The translations under genes and the position numbers were made by a program. DNA of 64,000 nt. Source: CAVSRC01 sp963762605 (GTDB lineage: Bacteria; Pseudomonadota; Alphaproteobacteria; Rhizobiales; Kaistiaceae). The stretch lies in the NCBI GenBank assembly GCA_963762605.1, contig CAVXLJ010000017.1:62001-126000 (forward strand), written 5' to 3'. Below, piece after piece: positions 55,001 through 63,998 of this stretch. Numbering within the stretch: the first letter of the stretch is position 1; each line of letters starts with the position of its first letter. Under the pieces are notes generated by a model. It was given only the letters and a program-made list of their open reading frames with translations. It ran no database searches and had not been told where the DNA came from.

Positions 55001-56710
55001 CCTTTCATAGAGCGAGCCCGCTTTGCGCCTGCGCTCCAAGGCCGGCGCGTCCGTTCCCAGAAGGAAACCCTTCAGGTCGAGCGGCAGGTGATAGATGGCC
55101 GCTCGCTTCAGGTCGTCGTGAATCGCGGCCGACAGGTTCAGCGCCGCAGACGTTGTCAACAGAGCTGGACACGCTTCAAAATCTTGATCGTCGAGGGAAT
55201 CTGCTTCGGCCAGAGCACGCGTCCACTGTTCACAATCCATGCGCCGTTGAAGAATGATGAACTTGCCGTCGCCGTCGAGGCGTTCAAATAGAATGCCGGC
55301 ATCGTCTACCCAACGCAGGACTTCGGCTGGCTCCACGCCGTGCGCTGCGAGGATTACGCCTGCCGAACGTGCTATGGGAGAATCGATTACCGCAACCTTC
55401 GCCACGGCTCCGGTCTTGTCATTGTCTCGCGACAGCTGAAGAAAGGCTTCCGCAATCGTGTTTTCCTCACCGCTGCCAAATCGGTTTGCCTCATCCAGCA
55501 AGGTCTCTGATAGAGCGGCGTCAACTGGCGATACCATCCGCGCACACCAGGCAAACGACATGCGCTTGGCTTCACGGGATGTGGCCGTCAGATCGCCGTT
55601 CAGTAAGTCGTCCGCGAGGCGGCTACATTCAACCTTGGCGTCAAAACCAACGAGATAGCGGGACTTGCGCAGCCACGCCAAACGCCGCAACGTTTCGCTG
55701 GTGACCAGTGCATTCTCTGATGCCGCAGATTGTTGAGTTCCGGAGCCGAGACTGCTCCGATTGATGGCGGCTTCGACCTGACGCAACCCTGTCTTCAGCT
55801 CACCGTGCAATGCTTCCACGGCACCGGTCTGGGTCTTCACACTTTCATCGATTGTGGTCAGGCGGGTTTCTATCGCCGTGTCGCGATGGACGCCGGCGTT
55901 GGTACTGTCCACAAAATCGCGAATCTGAACGTAGATTTGCGCGTCGCGATCTTTCGGAGAGACGATGGATCGGTGGTCTGCGTCGATCGGAGTGATCGTC
56001 ACAGGGCTAGGCACGCCGGGATCGGAGCTGTCGGGCTTGACCACCGTCCCCATTCCTAGCCGGATATTCCATCCTACCTTGGGAACGCGTACACGCCGGG
56101 CGATTGGCTTTGTCTCATACAGAATGAGATTCTGAATCTGGTTCTCTTCGCAGAATGTCCGGTACCACCGATTGAGGTCCCGCAGATGCGCGTCGTTGCG
56201 GCTTAACCCGGCAACGGTTTCGCGTGGCAACACAAGCGCGGACAGACGATTGCCCAAAGTGCCGTGATCGGAGCCGAAGTGCGGGGTGGCGATGAAAACA
56301 ACCTTGCGCACCCTTTGCACGAAACCTGCGATGCGTGCGTCCGTCGATCGTTGGTCTTGCGCAAGTCGGAGAACCTGCTTCGCAACAAGACCGCCAAGGC
56401 TGTAACCAACCAATACAATGTCACCGGCTTGAAGACCGGGTTCGTTCGCGAGCAGTGGAAGGATGTTTGCAGCACGATCCGGCAAAGCCATCGCCTCACC
56501 GGGTTGCCAGTGCAATGCCGCGGCGCTGTAGTCTATTCCCCAAACCGCGACACTCTCCCCGAGATCGGCGTCCAGCCATTCTGGCCACAACGCCGGGGGA
56601 ACGCTCGATGACGTGAATGTGGTTTCGTATGTTCCATTCAACCCATGGAAAAACACGACGTGCGTTTTCACGACGCCGAGATTTTTGATGGGTTTTCGGA
56701 GTTCGGTCAC
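52031..56710 (-). CDS. Alpha/beta-hydrolase - TPR - PIN conflict-type protein
   Basis: GTG 56710 with GAGGA ahead gives 1,559 residues (GTG 56752 adds 14). Residues 1-220 are a lipase-like hydrolase: HVVFFHGLNG oxyanion region, nucleophile elbow IVLVGYSLGGLVAKQV (Ser 104) and a likely His in PIDADHRSIVSP. A long TPR-rich middle follows (AEAKAALAELKSKGLDAEGI, VQRTLAWAHFHEGDLSGAKT). Around residues 1040-1350 lies a PIN-like domain: NIVALDLSAILTLGFLG, AALYLDDLAVSYLQ and EAFIVDDRFLNRHQN supply spaced acidic residues. This matches the TPR-GreAB-C-PIN conflict proteins, here with an N-terminal hydrolase as extra effector. Confidence 0.72.
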   Translation of the reverse strand: MTELRKPIKNLGVVKTHVVFFHGLNGTYETTFTSSSVPPALWPEWLDADLGESVAVWGIDYSAAALHWQPGEAMALPDRAANILPLLANEPGLQAGDIVLVGYSLGGLVAKQVLRLAQDQRSTDARIAGFVQRVRKVVFIATPHFGSDHGTLGNRLSALVLPRETVAGLSRNDAHLRDLNRWYRTFCEENQIQNLILYETKPIARRVRVPKVGWNIRLGMGTVVKPDSSDPGVPSPVTITPIDADHRSIVSPKDRDAQIYVQIRDFVDSTNAGVHRDTAIETRLTTIDESVKTQTGAVEALHGELKTGLRQVEAAINRSSLGSGTQQSAASENALVTSETLRRLAWLRKSRYLVGFDAKVECSRLADDLLNGDLTATSREAKRMSFAWCARMVSPVDAALSETLLDEANRFGSGEENTIAEAFLQLSRDNDKTGAVAKVAVIDSPIARSAGVILAAHGVEPAEVLRWVDDAGILFERLDGDGKFIILQRRMDCEQWTRALAEADSLDDQDFEACPALLTTSAALNLSAAIHDDLKRAAIYHLPLDLKGFLLGTDAPALERRRKAGSLYERADNALRAMGWDRIADIAADYALWLGLRDDATAVTSLKALEESMADPAQSLRRLPMALQFGLKLDLAEAEREIDRQTTLSGGKSPEAAIARFALAEGKASPQEMAAYINQHRSQLVEYYNPEWIGAVETELLARSGQIAEAKAALAELKSKGLDAEGITSLSGIIDEAEGADPVSAREAQYEANGSLADLIVLVDLLRKQNAWSKLATYAKTLFEQTKDGPSLETYVDALYATGGHEEIIGLSERFPELFVAGRVQRTLAWAHFHEGDLSGAKTVLSAAESCGDDGGDHQLAIYIAVASGDWNALGEFIEQEWAVRDKRNGAELLQIGQLAQHIGAERAKDLIKEAAARADGDAAILATCYGLATSAGWEDDPATHGWLDQAIALSGDDGPVQRMDIKELIEQAPSWNERETKIWDELSAGRMPVFTAAQALNRSLLDMYLLPAVSNLSQPDPRKRGVVFAFSGGRAPAPISTNIVALDLSAILTLGFLGLLRQVLGYFGQVLIPHTTMRRLFEERQRLQFHQPSRIRDAMEVRRLLDGGQLQRFEPSGGVKPELEQEVGTDLAMLLTAAAEADDGSSRQRVVVRPAPLHKAGTLMDQLADVHDYEQLIVGCGDLIAAVKKQGHLTVAEEARCKTYLGLHELPWPNAPAIQPGAALYLDDLAVSYLQHLRLLDRLQAAGFSAFVASSELSDGDALVRFETLGAEARDVIEEIRASLAEAIATGKVKLGRLSNDADDPTGFKGHPTGTLFDLAGSVEAFIVDDRFLNRHQNLNSPDGNKPIHTTLDLLATLGATNNLTDAQVGEHITRLRRAGFTLVPLGVAELINWLAAAPTSDGKVLETAELRAIRENLLRVRMTDLLQLPMEHVWLDGLHFACIQSIRAQWGADIDDAISRARSEWLLGIFDIRGWVHRMHTGADDPEVRFRSQALMLTMLPDADDAVRVRYWRWLEEAILEPLRNENNASYGMLVDAVEEMIGETVRRAEERHGDDE

Positions 56711-57050
56711 GTCATCCTCATGAACGCAAGAGGCACAGTACGCAATCTGCACTTGCAGGTCACGTGCTAGCCCGCGAGGCGCCGAGAGAAACGCCCCCTA
56801 ATGATAGGTGGCTGGCTGGGACGGGTGAATTTTCGAATCCAAAGCCGCCCCGGATCGGCAATCCGCAACTCTGGCGGCGTCCACCGCGGGAATCACTGGA
56901 CTTCTTCTTTAGCCAGAGCGTGAGTGTGGTGAGGCTGATACGGGCTGCTGGGTGGCCCTGTCGGATTCCTGCCCCGCCGGCGATGTTGCCACTGCGGGGC
57001 TTCGGTGGTGACGGCGCAGGACGCCGCCGCAACCGAACGGAGATCCGCAC

Positions 57051-57467
57051 ATGTCGCGCAAAACAGCTCAAGCCACCGCCGGAATGAAGCAGCCGACCGC
57101 CGGCTCCCAAAAGGCCAAGGATCGCAATTCCGCCCGCTCCTCGGCGAAGGCCGGTGCAAAGCAGAAGGCAACCAAACGTAGCCGCCCCGGCGCGGCTTCA
57201 GCGCCGAAGACCGCGACGAAGCAGCAAAGGATCCTGGACCTCCTCGGCCAGCCAGATGGGACCACGGTCGCTGCCATCATGAAGGCAACCGGATGGCAGC
57301 AGCATTCGGTACGTGGGTTCTTGGCCGGAACGGTGCGCAAGAAGCTCGGCCTGACGTTGGTGTCGGAGAGGGTCGACGACCAGCGTGTCTATCGTGTGCT
57401 TGCCGGGAAGCCGGCCAAATCGCGATCAGCAATTGCAGCTGCTGCCCCGACGCCTTCAGCCGGCTGA
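57051..57467 (+). CDS. DUF3489 protein
   Basis: A 138-residue protein with a long basic, alanine-rich N-terminus and the DUF3489 wHTH core: KQQRILDLLGQPDGTTVAAI with MKATGWQQHSVRGFLAGTVR and KKLGLTLVSERVDDQRVYRV. Such proteins open a three-gene module with DUF2924 and a large serine recombinase in alphaproteobacterial mobile regions. The DNA-binding fold suggests it regulates or assists the recombinase. Confidence 0.9.
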   Translation: MSRKTAQATAGMKQPTAGSQKAKDRNSARSSAKAGAKQKATKRSRPGAASAPKTATKQQRILDLLGQPDGTTVAAIMKATGWQQHSVRGFLAGTVRKKLGLTLVSERVDDQRVYRVLAGKPAKSRSAIAAAAPTPSAG

Positions 57468-57469
57468 CC

Positions 57470-57952
57470 ATGATCATAACGGACACGACTGCGATCGAGC
57501 GGGAGCTCGATCGCATCCGTTCGCTCGGCGTCACCGAGTTGCGGATGGAGTGGCGGCGGATCAACCGTGGTGCTCCACCGAAGCTCAGCCGCGAGCTGTT
57601 TGCCCTGGCGCTCGCCCACCAGCTTCAGGAACGGGAGCATCGTGGTCCGAGCAAGTCGACCCGCCGCAAGCTGCAGGCGATGGCAAAGAGCTGGCAGGCC
57701 ACCGGCCGCGTCGGCCCCTCCCCCAGCCTGAGCCTCAAGCCCGGCGCCCGGCTTGTGCGCGAATGGCATGGCCGCAGACATACCGTCACCGTGACCGAGG
57801 ATGGCTTCGAGCATGAAGGAACCAGCTATCGCTCGCTGACCAGCATCGCCCGGAAGATCACCGGAGCCCATTGGTCCGGCCCCCGCTTCTTCGGTCTACC
57901 AGCGACAAGCGATAGTCGGAAGCCAAAGGCGGTGGAGGCCAGCGATGGCTGA
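57470..57952 (+). CDS. DUF2924 protein
   Basis: ATG 57470 gives 160 residues: ERELDRIRSLGVTELRMEWR, RRINRGAPPKLSRELFALAL with LAHQLQEREHRG, and GARLVREWHGRRHTVTVTED with GYRSLTSIARKITGAHWSGP-type ending. This is DUF2924, constant companion of the adjacent serine recombinase. It overlaps the recombinase start by 8 bp. The biochemical role is unknown; it may be an accessory or directionality factor. Confidence 0.9.
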   Translation: MIITDTTAIERELDRIRSLGVTELRMEWRRINRGAPPKLSRELFALALAHQLQEREHRGPSKSTRRKLQAMAKSWQATGRVGPSPSLSLKPGARLVREWHGRRHTVTVTEDGFEHEGTSYRSLTSIARKITGAHWSGPRFFGLPATSDSRKPKAVEASDG

Positions 57953-59736
57953 TTCCGACAATAGGAAGGTTAAGCGGTCAGCCAGGCGCCGCTGCGCCAT
58001 CTACACAAGGAAGTCGACCGACGAGGGGCTAGATCAGGCCTTCAACTCGCTCGATGCCCAGCGCGAGGCCTGTGCCGCCTTCATCCTGTCGCAGAAGCAT
58101 GAGGGCTGGTCTGCCGTGCCCGCCCTATACGATGACGGCGGATACTCGGGCGGAACCATGGAGCGCCCGGCGCTCAAGCGGCTGATCGCCGATATCGAGG
58201 CCGGACAGGTCGATGTCGTCGTGGTCTACAAGGTCGACCGCCTGACCCGAGCCCTCTCCGACTTCGCCAAGCTGGTGGAGGTCTTCGATCGCCGGGAGGT
58301 CTCGTTCGTCTCGATTACCCAGCAGTTCAACACCACCACCAGCATGGGGCGGTTGACGCTCAATGTCCTTCTGTCTTTCGCCCAGTTCGAACGGGAGGTG
58401 ATCGGGGAGCGGGTGCGGGACAAGATCGCCGCGTCCAAGAAGAAGGGCATGTGGATGGGCGGCCAGCCGCCCCTTGGCTACGACATCAAGGACCGCAAGC
58501 TCGTCGTCAACGAAGCCGAGGCGGAGACCGTCCGGCACATCTTCGGCCGCTACCTGGAGCTCAAGTCGGTTCTGGCACTTCAGGAGGAGATCGCGTCGGA
58601 GGGGATCCGGAGCAAGCGGCGCGTCCGATCTGATGGCAGAACATATGGCTGCCAAATCCTCGGCCGCGGTGCCCTCTACCAGATGCTTCAGAACCGGATC
58701 TACCGGGGCGAGATCACCCACAAGGGTGCGGCCTATCCCGGGCAGCACCCGGCAATCGTCGACCAGGACCTCTGGAACCAGGTCCAGGCGACGCTCGCCG
58801 AGAACCGGGTCGAGCGGTCGAGCGGCACCCGCGGAAAGCAGCCGAGCCTGCTGACCGGCCTGCTGTTCGACCAGACCGGTGAGCGACTGACGCCGACGCA
58901 TGCTGTCAAGAAGGGCACCCGCTATCGCTACTACATCTCAAGCTCGCTCGTGACCCGGATCCGCGCATCGAGGATTGGCGGCTGGCGCATCCCGGCCGGC
59001 AATCTCGAAGGACTGGTCATCGACCGACTGCGCACTCTGTTCGCCGACCATGGCGAGCTTCTTGATGCGCTCGGCGAGCAGGCTTCGCAGCGCCATCGAA
59101 ACCCGGCAGCTGATCGAGCGCGCCGGGCGGATCGCGGAAGCGCTGGGCAATGGATTTCCCGATCAAGTCCGATCGCTGGTGATCAGCTTGGTCAGGCGGG
59201 TTGAGATCAGCCCCGACGCCATTCGGATCGAGATTGACCGACAACGGCTGATAGGCGCGCTCCAGGCGGGTGACCACGAGCCGCCGGGAGGGAACGCAAT
59301 CAGCAACGCCAGTCCACGCGACACAGGCGACGCCAATCCAGACAACATCGTGACCCTGACGATCGCCGCGCGTCTTCAGCGGGCCGGGCGTGAGATGCGC
59401 ATGATCGTCCAGAACACCGAGGATCAGCGTGCCCCCGATCCGGCCCTCCTCCGTGCCCTTGCCCGCGCTCACGACTTCCGCGAACGACTGATGCAGGACC
59501 CTCACCTCTCGGCACACGACATCGCCCAAGCCGAAGGCGTCAGCGCCGCCTATATCTATGCGACCCTCAGGCTCGCCTGGCTCGCTCCCGACATCGTCGA
59601 GGCCATCGTCAACGGCCGCCAACCGTCTCGCCTGACGGCGACAGAGCTGTTCCGTCTGTCCGGGCATCTTCCGCTCGGCTGGCCGCAACAGCGCACGCTG
59701 ATCGGCTTCGCGAACGACGATACCGCCCGCACCTGA
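57945..59736 (+). pseudogene. Large serine recombinase, one frameshift
   Basis: ATG 57945 starts a ~597-residue recombinase. The catalytic Ser is in RRRCAIYTRKSTDEGLDQAF; VDVVVVYKVDRLTRALSDFA and FAQFEREVIGERVRDKIAAS complete the catalytic domain. A recombinase domain (GYDIKDRKLVVNEAEAETVR) and zinc-ribbon-like region follow. Near 59075 one extra base ends the frame; it resumes as AIETRQLIERAGRIAEALGN and closes with the HTH tail LSAHDIAQAEGVSAAYIYAT. It could integrate or excise the island's right module. Confidence 0.87.
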
Positions 59737-60006
59737 ACCGTCAGGCTCGCCAGAAACGCCTGCACCTCTGTTGTCGCCGAGATTGACGGGGCACCCTCCG
59801 CTTCACCAGCCCTGACAACCCCAGAGAAAAGTCAACTGCCAAACGCCGCCCGAGAGATATCTCCGGCGGTTGGGGCCGCTCTCCGGCACACATGCGTCTC
59901 TGCGGGAACCACAGGTCCATACGGTCACTGAAAACGGCCCGGAACCGGGCCACAAATCCGATAGTCGGAAAATACAAAATATTATTTGATATCAATAGCT
60001 TAAATG
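59509..60006 (+). repeat. Inner copy of the island end repeat
   Basis: Aligns with 2180-2684: recombinase tail plus noncoding run-up to the attachment site. It differs by scattered substitutions, so the two copies are not a recent duplication. Confidence 0.85.
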
Positions 60007-60023
60007 TGGCTGGGGCGGGAGGA
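60007..60023. other. Right attachment site (attR) inside tRNA-Gln
   Basis: TGGCTGGGGCGGGAGGA is the 3' 17 bp of tRNA-Gln and the partner of 2685-2701. The tRNA remains complete because integration supplies its 3' end. Confidence 0.8.
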
Positions 60024-60081
60024 ATCGAACCTCCGAATGGCGGAATCAAAATCCGCTGCCTTACCTCTTGGCTACGCCCCA
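60007..60081 (-). tRNA. tRNA-Gln(TTG)
   Basis: A 75-nt tRNA read leftwards starting TGGGGCGTAGCC, anticodon loop ATTTTGATT with TTG, T-arm GGAGGTTCGAATCCTCC, acceptor 3' strand CGCCCCA and encoded GCCA end. Acceptor and T stems pair fully. It is the integration target of the island. Confidence 0.96.
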
Positions 60082-60238
60082 TCAGAGAAGTCGGCGCGGC
60101 AGGGTCCATTGCGGCCGTGGCTCCGTATATAGGCTGGGCTTCGCCCCCGCAACGCGTCGGGCTCGGCCTGGAACAGCCGCCCTCCTGCGGCCTTGCCGCC
60201 CCCCGATGGCAACGTTATAAGTCCGCTCCGCCAGGAAC

Positions 60239-60315
60239 CGGAGTGTAGCGCAGCCTGGTAGCGCACCTGCTTCGGGAGCAGGGGGTCGCAGGTTCGAATC
60301 CTGCCACTCCGACCA
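60239..60315 (+). tRNA. tRNA-Pro(CGG)
   Basis: A 77-nt tRNA starting CGGAGTGTAGCGCAGCCTGG, anticodon loop GCTTCGGGAGC with CGG, T-arm GCAGGTTCGAATCCTGC, acceptor CACTCCG and CCA. Lies 158 bp from tRNA-Gln on the opposite strand. Confidence 0.96.
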
Positions 60316-60400
60316 CCCTTCGCCCTCGGGCAGGCCGACCAGCCAAAGGTGTGTCATGAGCCGGTTCCCCGCGCCGTCCGTCGTGCCCGCGTGAGTGCCG

Positions 60401-61304
60401 ATGGCCGATCTCGTCTTCCATCGCGATTTCGACCCCCGATACGGGCAGGCGGTGCGAGTGGCGCCCGGCCTGCGCCGGGTCACGGCACCAAACGCCGGCC
60501 CCTTCACCTTCGCCGGCACCAACAGCTACATCATCGGCGACGGCCGGGTGGCCATCGTCGATCCCGGCCCGAATGACGCGGCCCATTTCGACGCGCTGAT
60601 GTCCATCACGGCCAGCGAGACGATCACCCACATATTGGTCACCCATGCTCACCGCGACCATTGCGGCGGCGTCAAGCGCCTGGCTGCCGCGACCGGGGCG
60701 TTGAGCTACGGCGCGAGACGCAGCAGGCGGAGGCTGACGGACCAGCCGGCGGTCGATAGCGGGATCGATGAGGATTACGCGCCGGATGTCCGGTTGACGG
60801 ACGGGGCGCTGGTTGCCGGCGACGGCTGGCAGGTGGAGGCTGTCGCCACGCCGGGACATACCAGCGACCATCTCGCTTTTGCGCTTGTCGACAGCGACCT
60901 TGTCTTCTCCGGCGATCACGTCATGGCCTGGTCGACCAGCGTGGTGGCGCCGCCGGAGGGCGTCGATGGCGGACTACATGGCTTCGCTCGACAGGCTGCT
61001 GGCGCGGACCGAGGACACCTACCTCCCCGGCCATGGCGGGCCGGTGACGCAGGCGCACGCTTACGTGCGGGCGCTGAAACGCCATCGCCGCGAGCGCGAA
61101 TCGGAAATCCGCGCGGCGCTCGCCGCCGGCATCGAGATGATCCCGGCGATCGTCGCGGCAATCTATCGCGATCTCGATCCGCGCCTTGCCGGCGCCGCCG
61201 GCCTCTCGGTGCTGGCCCATCTGGAGGATCTGATCGCGCGCGGCGAGGTCGCACGCGACGGCCCGCCGGGACCGGCCGCCGGCTTCCGGCTCAGCCACCG
61301 CTGA
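60401..61304 (+). pseudogene. Metallo-beta-lactamase-fold hydrolase, one frameshift
   Basis: ATG 60401 (GTG 60395 possible) begins MADLVFHRDFDPRYGQAVRV. Metal motif is ILVTHAHRDHCGG (H-x-H-x-D-H), with VEAVATPGHTSDHLAF and VFSGDHVMAWSTSVVAPPEG. One extra base near 60962 breaks the frame; it resumes as SMADYMASLDRLLARTEDTY with LPGHGGPV, which holds the last metal His, and a C-terminal wHTH-like part. Rejoined length is ~300, normal for the glyoxalase-II/LACTB2-like group. As a core-genome gene it is more likely hit by a sequence error than decayed. Confidence 0.85.
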
Positions 61305-62097
61305 CGGTGCTGCTGACGCCCTGCAGCGCCGCATCGAGGTCAGTGAAAAAGTTGCGAATACGCTCGGCATCGGCGCCCAGGTCGTGGGCGGCATTGCGCG
61401 CCGCCGAGCGCATGTCGACCAGGGCGCCGTCGCCATCGGGAACGATGCGAATGACCACGTCCTGGCGGAAGCCGAAGATCGGGGTCGTGGCGACCGCCTC
61501 GATATGGGCGGTTTCGTCGGTCTCGGACGGCGCGCTGGTCTTCAGGATGCGCCAGTGACGGTCGTCGACGATCGTCTTGGCCTCGTCGTAGACACGCGCC
61601 GTCGACACCGGATAGTGGCGCGGGACGATATCGGGATAGGCGTCCCGCTGCGCCGCGATCTCGTCGGCGCCGGGATCGGTGATCGTCTGGTCGTCGGGGG
61701 CGCGGTCGAATTGGGCGCGTTCGAATTGCGGCGGATCGGTCGGATCGGTTGAGATGTCGATCAGCCGCGGCAGCGTGACGACCTTCCAGGCGCCGACCGC
61801 CGGGAGCACCAGCACGAGCATCCCGACGATGAGGCCACGGGTGGCGGCGCCGGCGCCCTTGCGCCCGTCGCGCCAGATGCCGGCGAAGGCGGCAAGCGCC
61901 GTGATGGCCGCCAGTGCGGCCAGCGAGAAGCCGAGCGCCATCACCGCATAGGTCGGAGTCGCGGCCAGCGTGCCGGCCCGATGGCCGACGGCCGCGATAA
62001 TGAGCACGGGAACCGACAGCGCCGCCAGACGGGAGCTGACCGTCGCCAGCCACGAACGCCGCTCGCCGAGACGCGAGGTCATGCGGCTTGTCCGCAA
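61291..62097 (-). CDS. DUF1499 membrane protein
   Basis: A 268-residue protein with three N-terminal helices (LAALSVPVLIIAAVGHRA, YAVMALGFSLAALAAITALA, GLIVGMLVLVLPAVGAWKVV) and a periplasmic DUF1499 domain: YPVSTARVYDEAKTIVDDRH, TPIFGFRQDVVIRIVPDGDG, DMRSAARNAAHDLGADAERI. It converges with the MBL gene, overlapping it by 14 bp. Family function unknown; common in Hyphomicrobiales. Confidence 0.88.
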   Translation of the reverse strand: MRTSRMTSRLGERRSWLATVSSRLAALSVPVLIIAAVGHRAGTLAATPTYAVMALGFSLAALAAITALAAFAGIWRDGRKGAGAATRGLIVGMLVLVLPAVGAWKVVTLPRLIDISTDPTDPPQFERAQFDRAPDDQTITDPGADEIAAQRDAYPDIVPRHYPVSTARVYDEAKTIVDDRHWRILKTSAPSETDETAHIEAVATTPIFGFRQDVVIRIVPDGDGALVDMRSAARNAAHDLGADAERIRNFFTDLDAALQGVSSTVSGG

Positions 62098-62328
62098 TCA
62101 CGACGGGGACGGACGGTCACTGCAAACCTCCTGAAATCAAGCGACACCATTCAAGGCAGAACCGGCGGACCTGTCCAGACGGCCACAGCCCCTTGCGACC
62201 GGATGGAGCCAATTCCGTTTCCCGGCCGGCCCGGCTCTTGCGGCGGCGTTCGGTGGGGCAGATATTGCGGCCGTCAGGCGTGCGGGACGAAATCGGCGAG
62301 ATTGCGAAACCGCAGCAAGGAGCCGGCC

Positions 62329-62748
62329 ATGTCGGACGACAATCAGGGTGCCCCCTCTCCCACTCCGGAACCGGGGCCTTCCGCCTTTGATGCGATCAGC
62401 CCCTATCTCCATCCCGGCCGCGAGAACGTTCTGGCCAACTATGTTCTCTACCTGGCCGGACTGGTGCCGGCCTTCGGCGTGGTGCCGATCATCGTCGGCT
62501 TCGCGCTGGCCATAATCAACCGGCCGAAGGCGACCGGAATCTGGGCCGACCACTACACTTATCAGGTGCGCAGCGCCGGCATTGGCCTATTATACGTCAT
62601 TGTCTCGGGGATTCTGGTGCTGGCGTTCGGCCTCGGAATCGTCCTCCTGCTTCTCACCGCGGCCTGGTGGATCGTGCGTGCGATCAAGGGGCTGATGGCC
62701 GCCAGCCGGACGGAAGCCATGCCGGACCCGCAGACATGGAGCTGGTAG
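62329..62748 (+). CDS. DUF4870-like small membrane protein
   Basis: ATG 62329 with AAGGAG gives 139 residues: a Pro-rich start, then GRENVLANYVLYLAGLVPAF with GVVPIIVGFALAIINR, YQVRSAGIGLLYVIVSGILV and LAFGLGIVLLLLTAAWWIVR. The three-helix pattern with NYVLYL and 'HYxYQ.RT..ig' resembles DUF4870/TIC20-like proteins. Function unknown. Confidence 0.75.
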   Translation: MSDDNQGAPSPTPEPGPSAFDAISPYLHPGRENVLANYVLYLAGLVPAFGVVPIIVGFALAIINRPKATGIWADHYTYQVRSAGIGLLYVIVSGILVLAFGLGIVLLLLTAAWWIVRAIKGLMAASRTEAMPDPQTWSW

Positions 62749-63308
62749 GAGGCCGTTGGCAGTTGTGATCAATATCAATGTAGGCATCGTAGGGAATCGG
62801 TAATGCAGCGGTGCCAACATGGATTCGCCATAATCGGCGTCCACAGGCGCGCGCCGGCGGCAGGTGTCGCCGGGCGGCATACAGTCAAGACTGACGAGAT
62901 AACCCCGTGAAGCGCAATAAGGAATTCGTCGAGCTCCGACCGTTCCGGTCCCGGGCCGACCTGGATCTCGAGCGATCGCTCGAAGCCAAGTACCGTCGAA
63001 TCGCCATCCCCGAACTGGCGGAAATCTTCCAGCCCCAGCAGCAGGCGAGCGATCCGTCGACAACCACCGGCGACGATAAACAGCTGCACTGACCGCTCAG
63101 TGCTGCCCTGACCCCGCCGCGCCGACAAGGCCGGCGGCAGGGACCAGCATCACGGCCCCGCTCCGCGTATCGAGAACCCGCCAGGCCGTTGGCCGGGCGA
63201 GAATGTGTGCGCCGGGGCCCCGGCCGAAGAACCACACGACCGAGGCAAGACCAGCCCTGGCGCCACAGGCGATAGCCCGGTGCCGGCGCTCTTGGTGACC
63301 GGTGGGCT
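62749..63308. other. Mostly gene-free stretch
   Basis: About 560 bp with only the doubtful 61-codon frame listed below; the last 200 bp show nothing recognisable. Confidence 0.5.
62907..63092 (+). CDS. Possible small charged protein
   Basis: GTG 62907 gives 61 residues, MKRNKEFVELRPFRSRADLD then IAIPELAEIFQPQQQASDPS. Balanced charge and codon use look protein-like, but no ribosome site or family is evident. Confidence 0.35.
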   Translation: MKRNKEFVELRPFRSRADLDLERSLEAKYRRIAIPELAEIFQPQQQASDPSTTTGDDKQLH

Positions 63309-63941
63309 CTACCCGGCCGTGTCCACCGGCGCGCCCGCGCCGTAACGCAATCCGTCGACAAGCAGAGACACCATCCGCCGGGCCTGGTCGGTCGTGCCAT
63401 GCTGCCCCGGCGCGCTGAGGCTTGCGACCGCGGACAACAGCTCATTGGCATCAACGCCGGCACGCACTTCGCCTGCCGCAACCGCTGCTTCCAGCAGGGC
63501 TTTCAATGCCGGACGCAACCGCTTGTCGAAATAGGCCGGCAGCGGCGCATAGGCCGGATCGCCCGAATGCAGGGCGGCCGCAAGTCCGCGCTTGGCGGAC
63601 AGGAAGTCGACGTAGCGTTGCATCCACCGCGCCAGCGCCTCGCCGGGTTCGTGCGCGGCGGCAAGCGCCGGTGCGGCGTCGGCGCAGGCGTCGATCTCGC
63701 GACGGAAGACGGCCTTGATGAGGTCGGAGCGCTGCGGAAAGTGGCGATAGACGGTGCCGATGCCGACGCCGGCCTCTTCCGCGATCTCGCGCACCGGCGC
63801 GTCCACGCCGGAGGTCGCGAACACCGTCATGGCCGCCTGGAGAAGCGCATCGATGTTGCGCTGCGCATCGGCGCGCACGCGCCGTTCCGCGCCACCGCGC
63901 GCCTGCGCTGCATCTGGCCTGTCGTCGGTCCTGTCGCTCAA
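63309..63941 (-). CDS. TetR-family transcriptional repressor
   Basis: A 210-residue regulator. The HTH is clear: RNIDALLQAAMTVFATSGVD with VREIAEEAGVGIGTVYRHFP and RSDLIKAVFRREIDA. The C-terminal ligand domain is TetR_C-like (SVASLSAPGQHGTTDQARRM). It reads away from two matching palindromes at 63961-63998 and probably represses itself and a divergent gene beyond the right edge. Confidence 0.9.
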   Translation of the reverse strand: MSDRTDDRPDAAQARGGAERRVRADAQRNIDALLQAAMTVFATSGVDAPVREIAEEAGVGIGTVYRHFPQRSDLIKAVFRREIDACADAAPALAAAHEPGEALARWMQRYVDFLSAKRGLAAALHSGDPAYAPLPAYFDKRLRPALKALLEAAVAAGEVRAGVDANELLSAVASLSAPGQHGTTDQARRMVSLLVDGLRYGAGAPVDTAG

Positions 63942-63960
63942 GACAAAACACCTTGATAAC

Positions 63961-63998
63961 CGGAACTTTGTTCCGTATATAAGCGGAAGGTCGTTCCG
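63961..63998. promoter_or_regulatory. Tandem TetR operators
   Basis: CGGAACTTTGTTCCG (63961-63975, perfect palindrome) and CGGAAGGTCGTTCCG (63984-63998, one mismatch) flank TATATAAG, a likely -10 region. Two CGGAAC-N3-GTTCCG sites around a promoter fit repression by the adjacent TetR protein. Confidence 0.7.
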
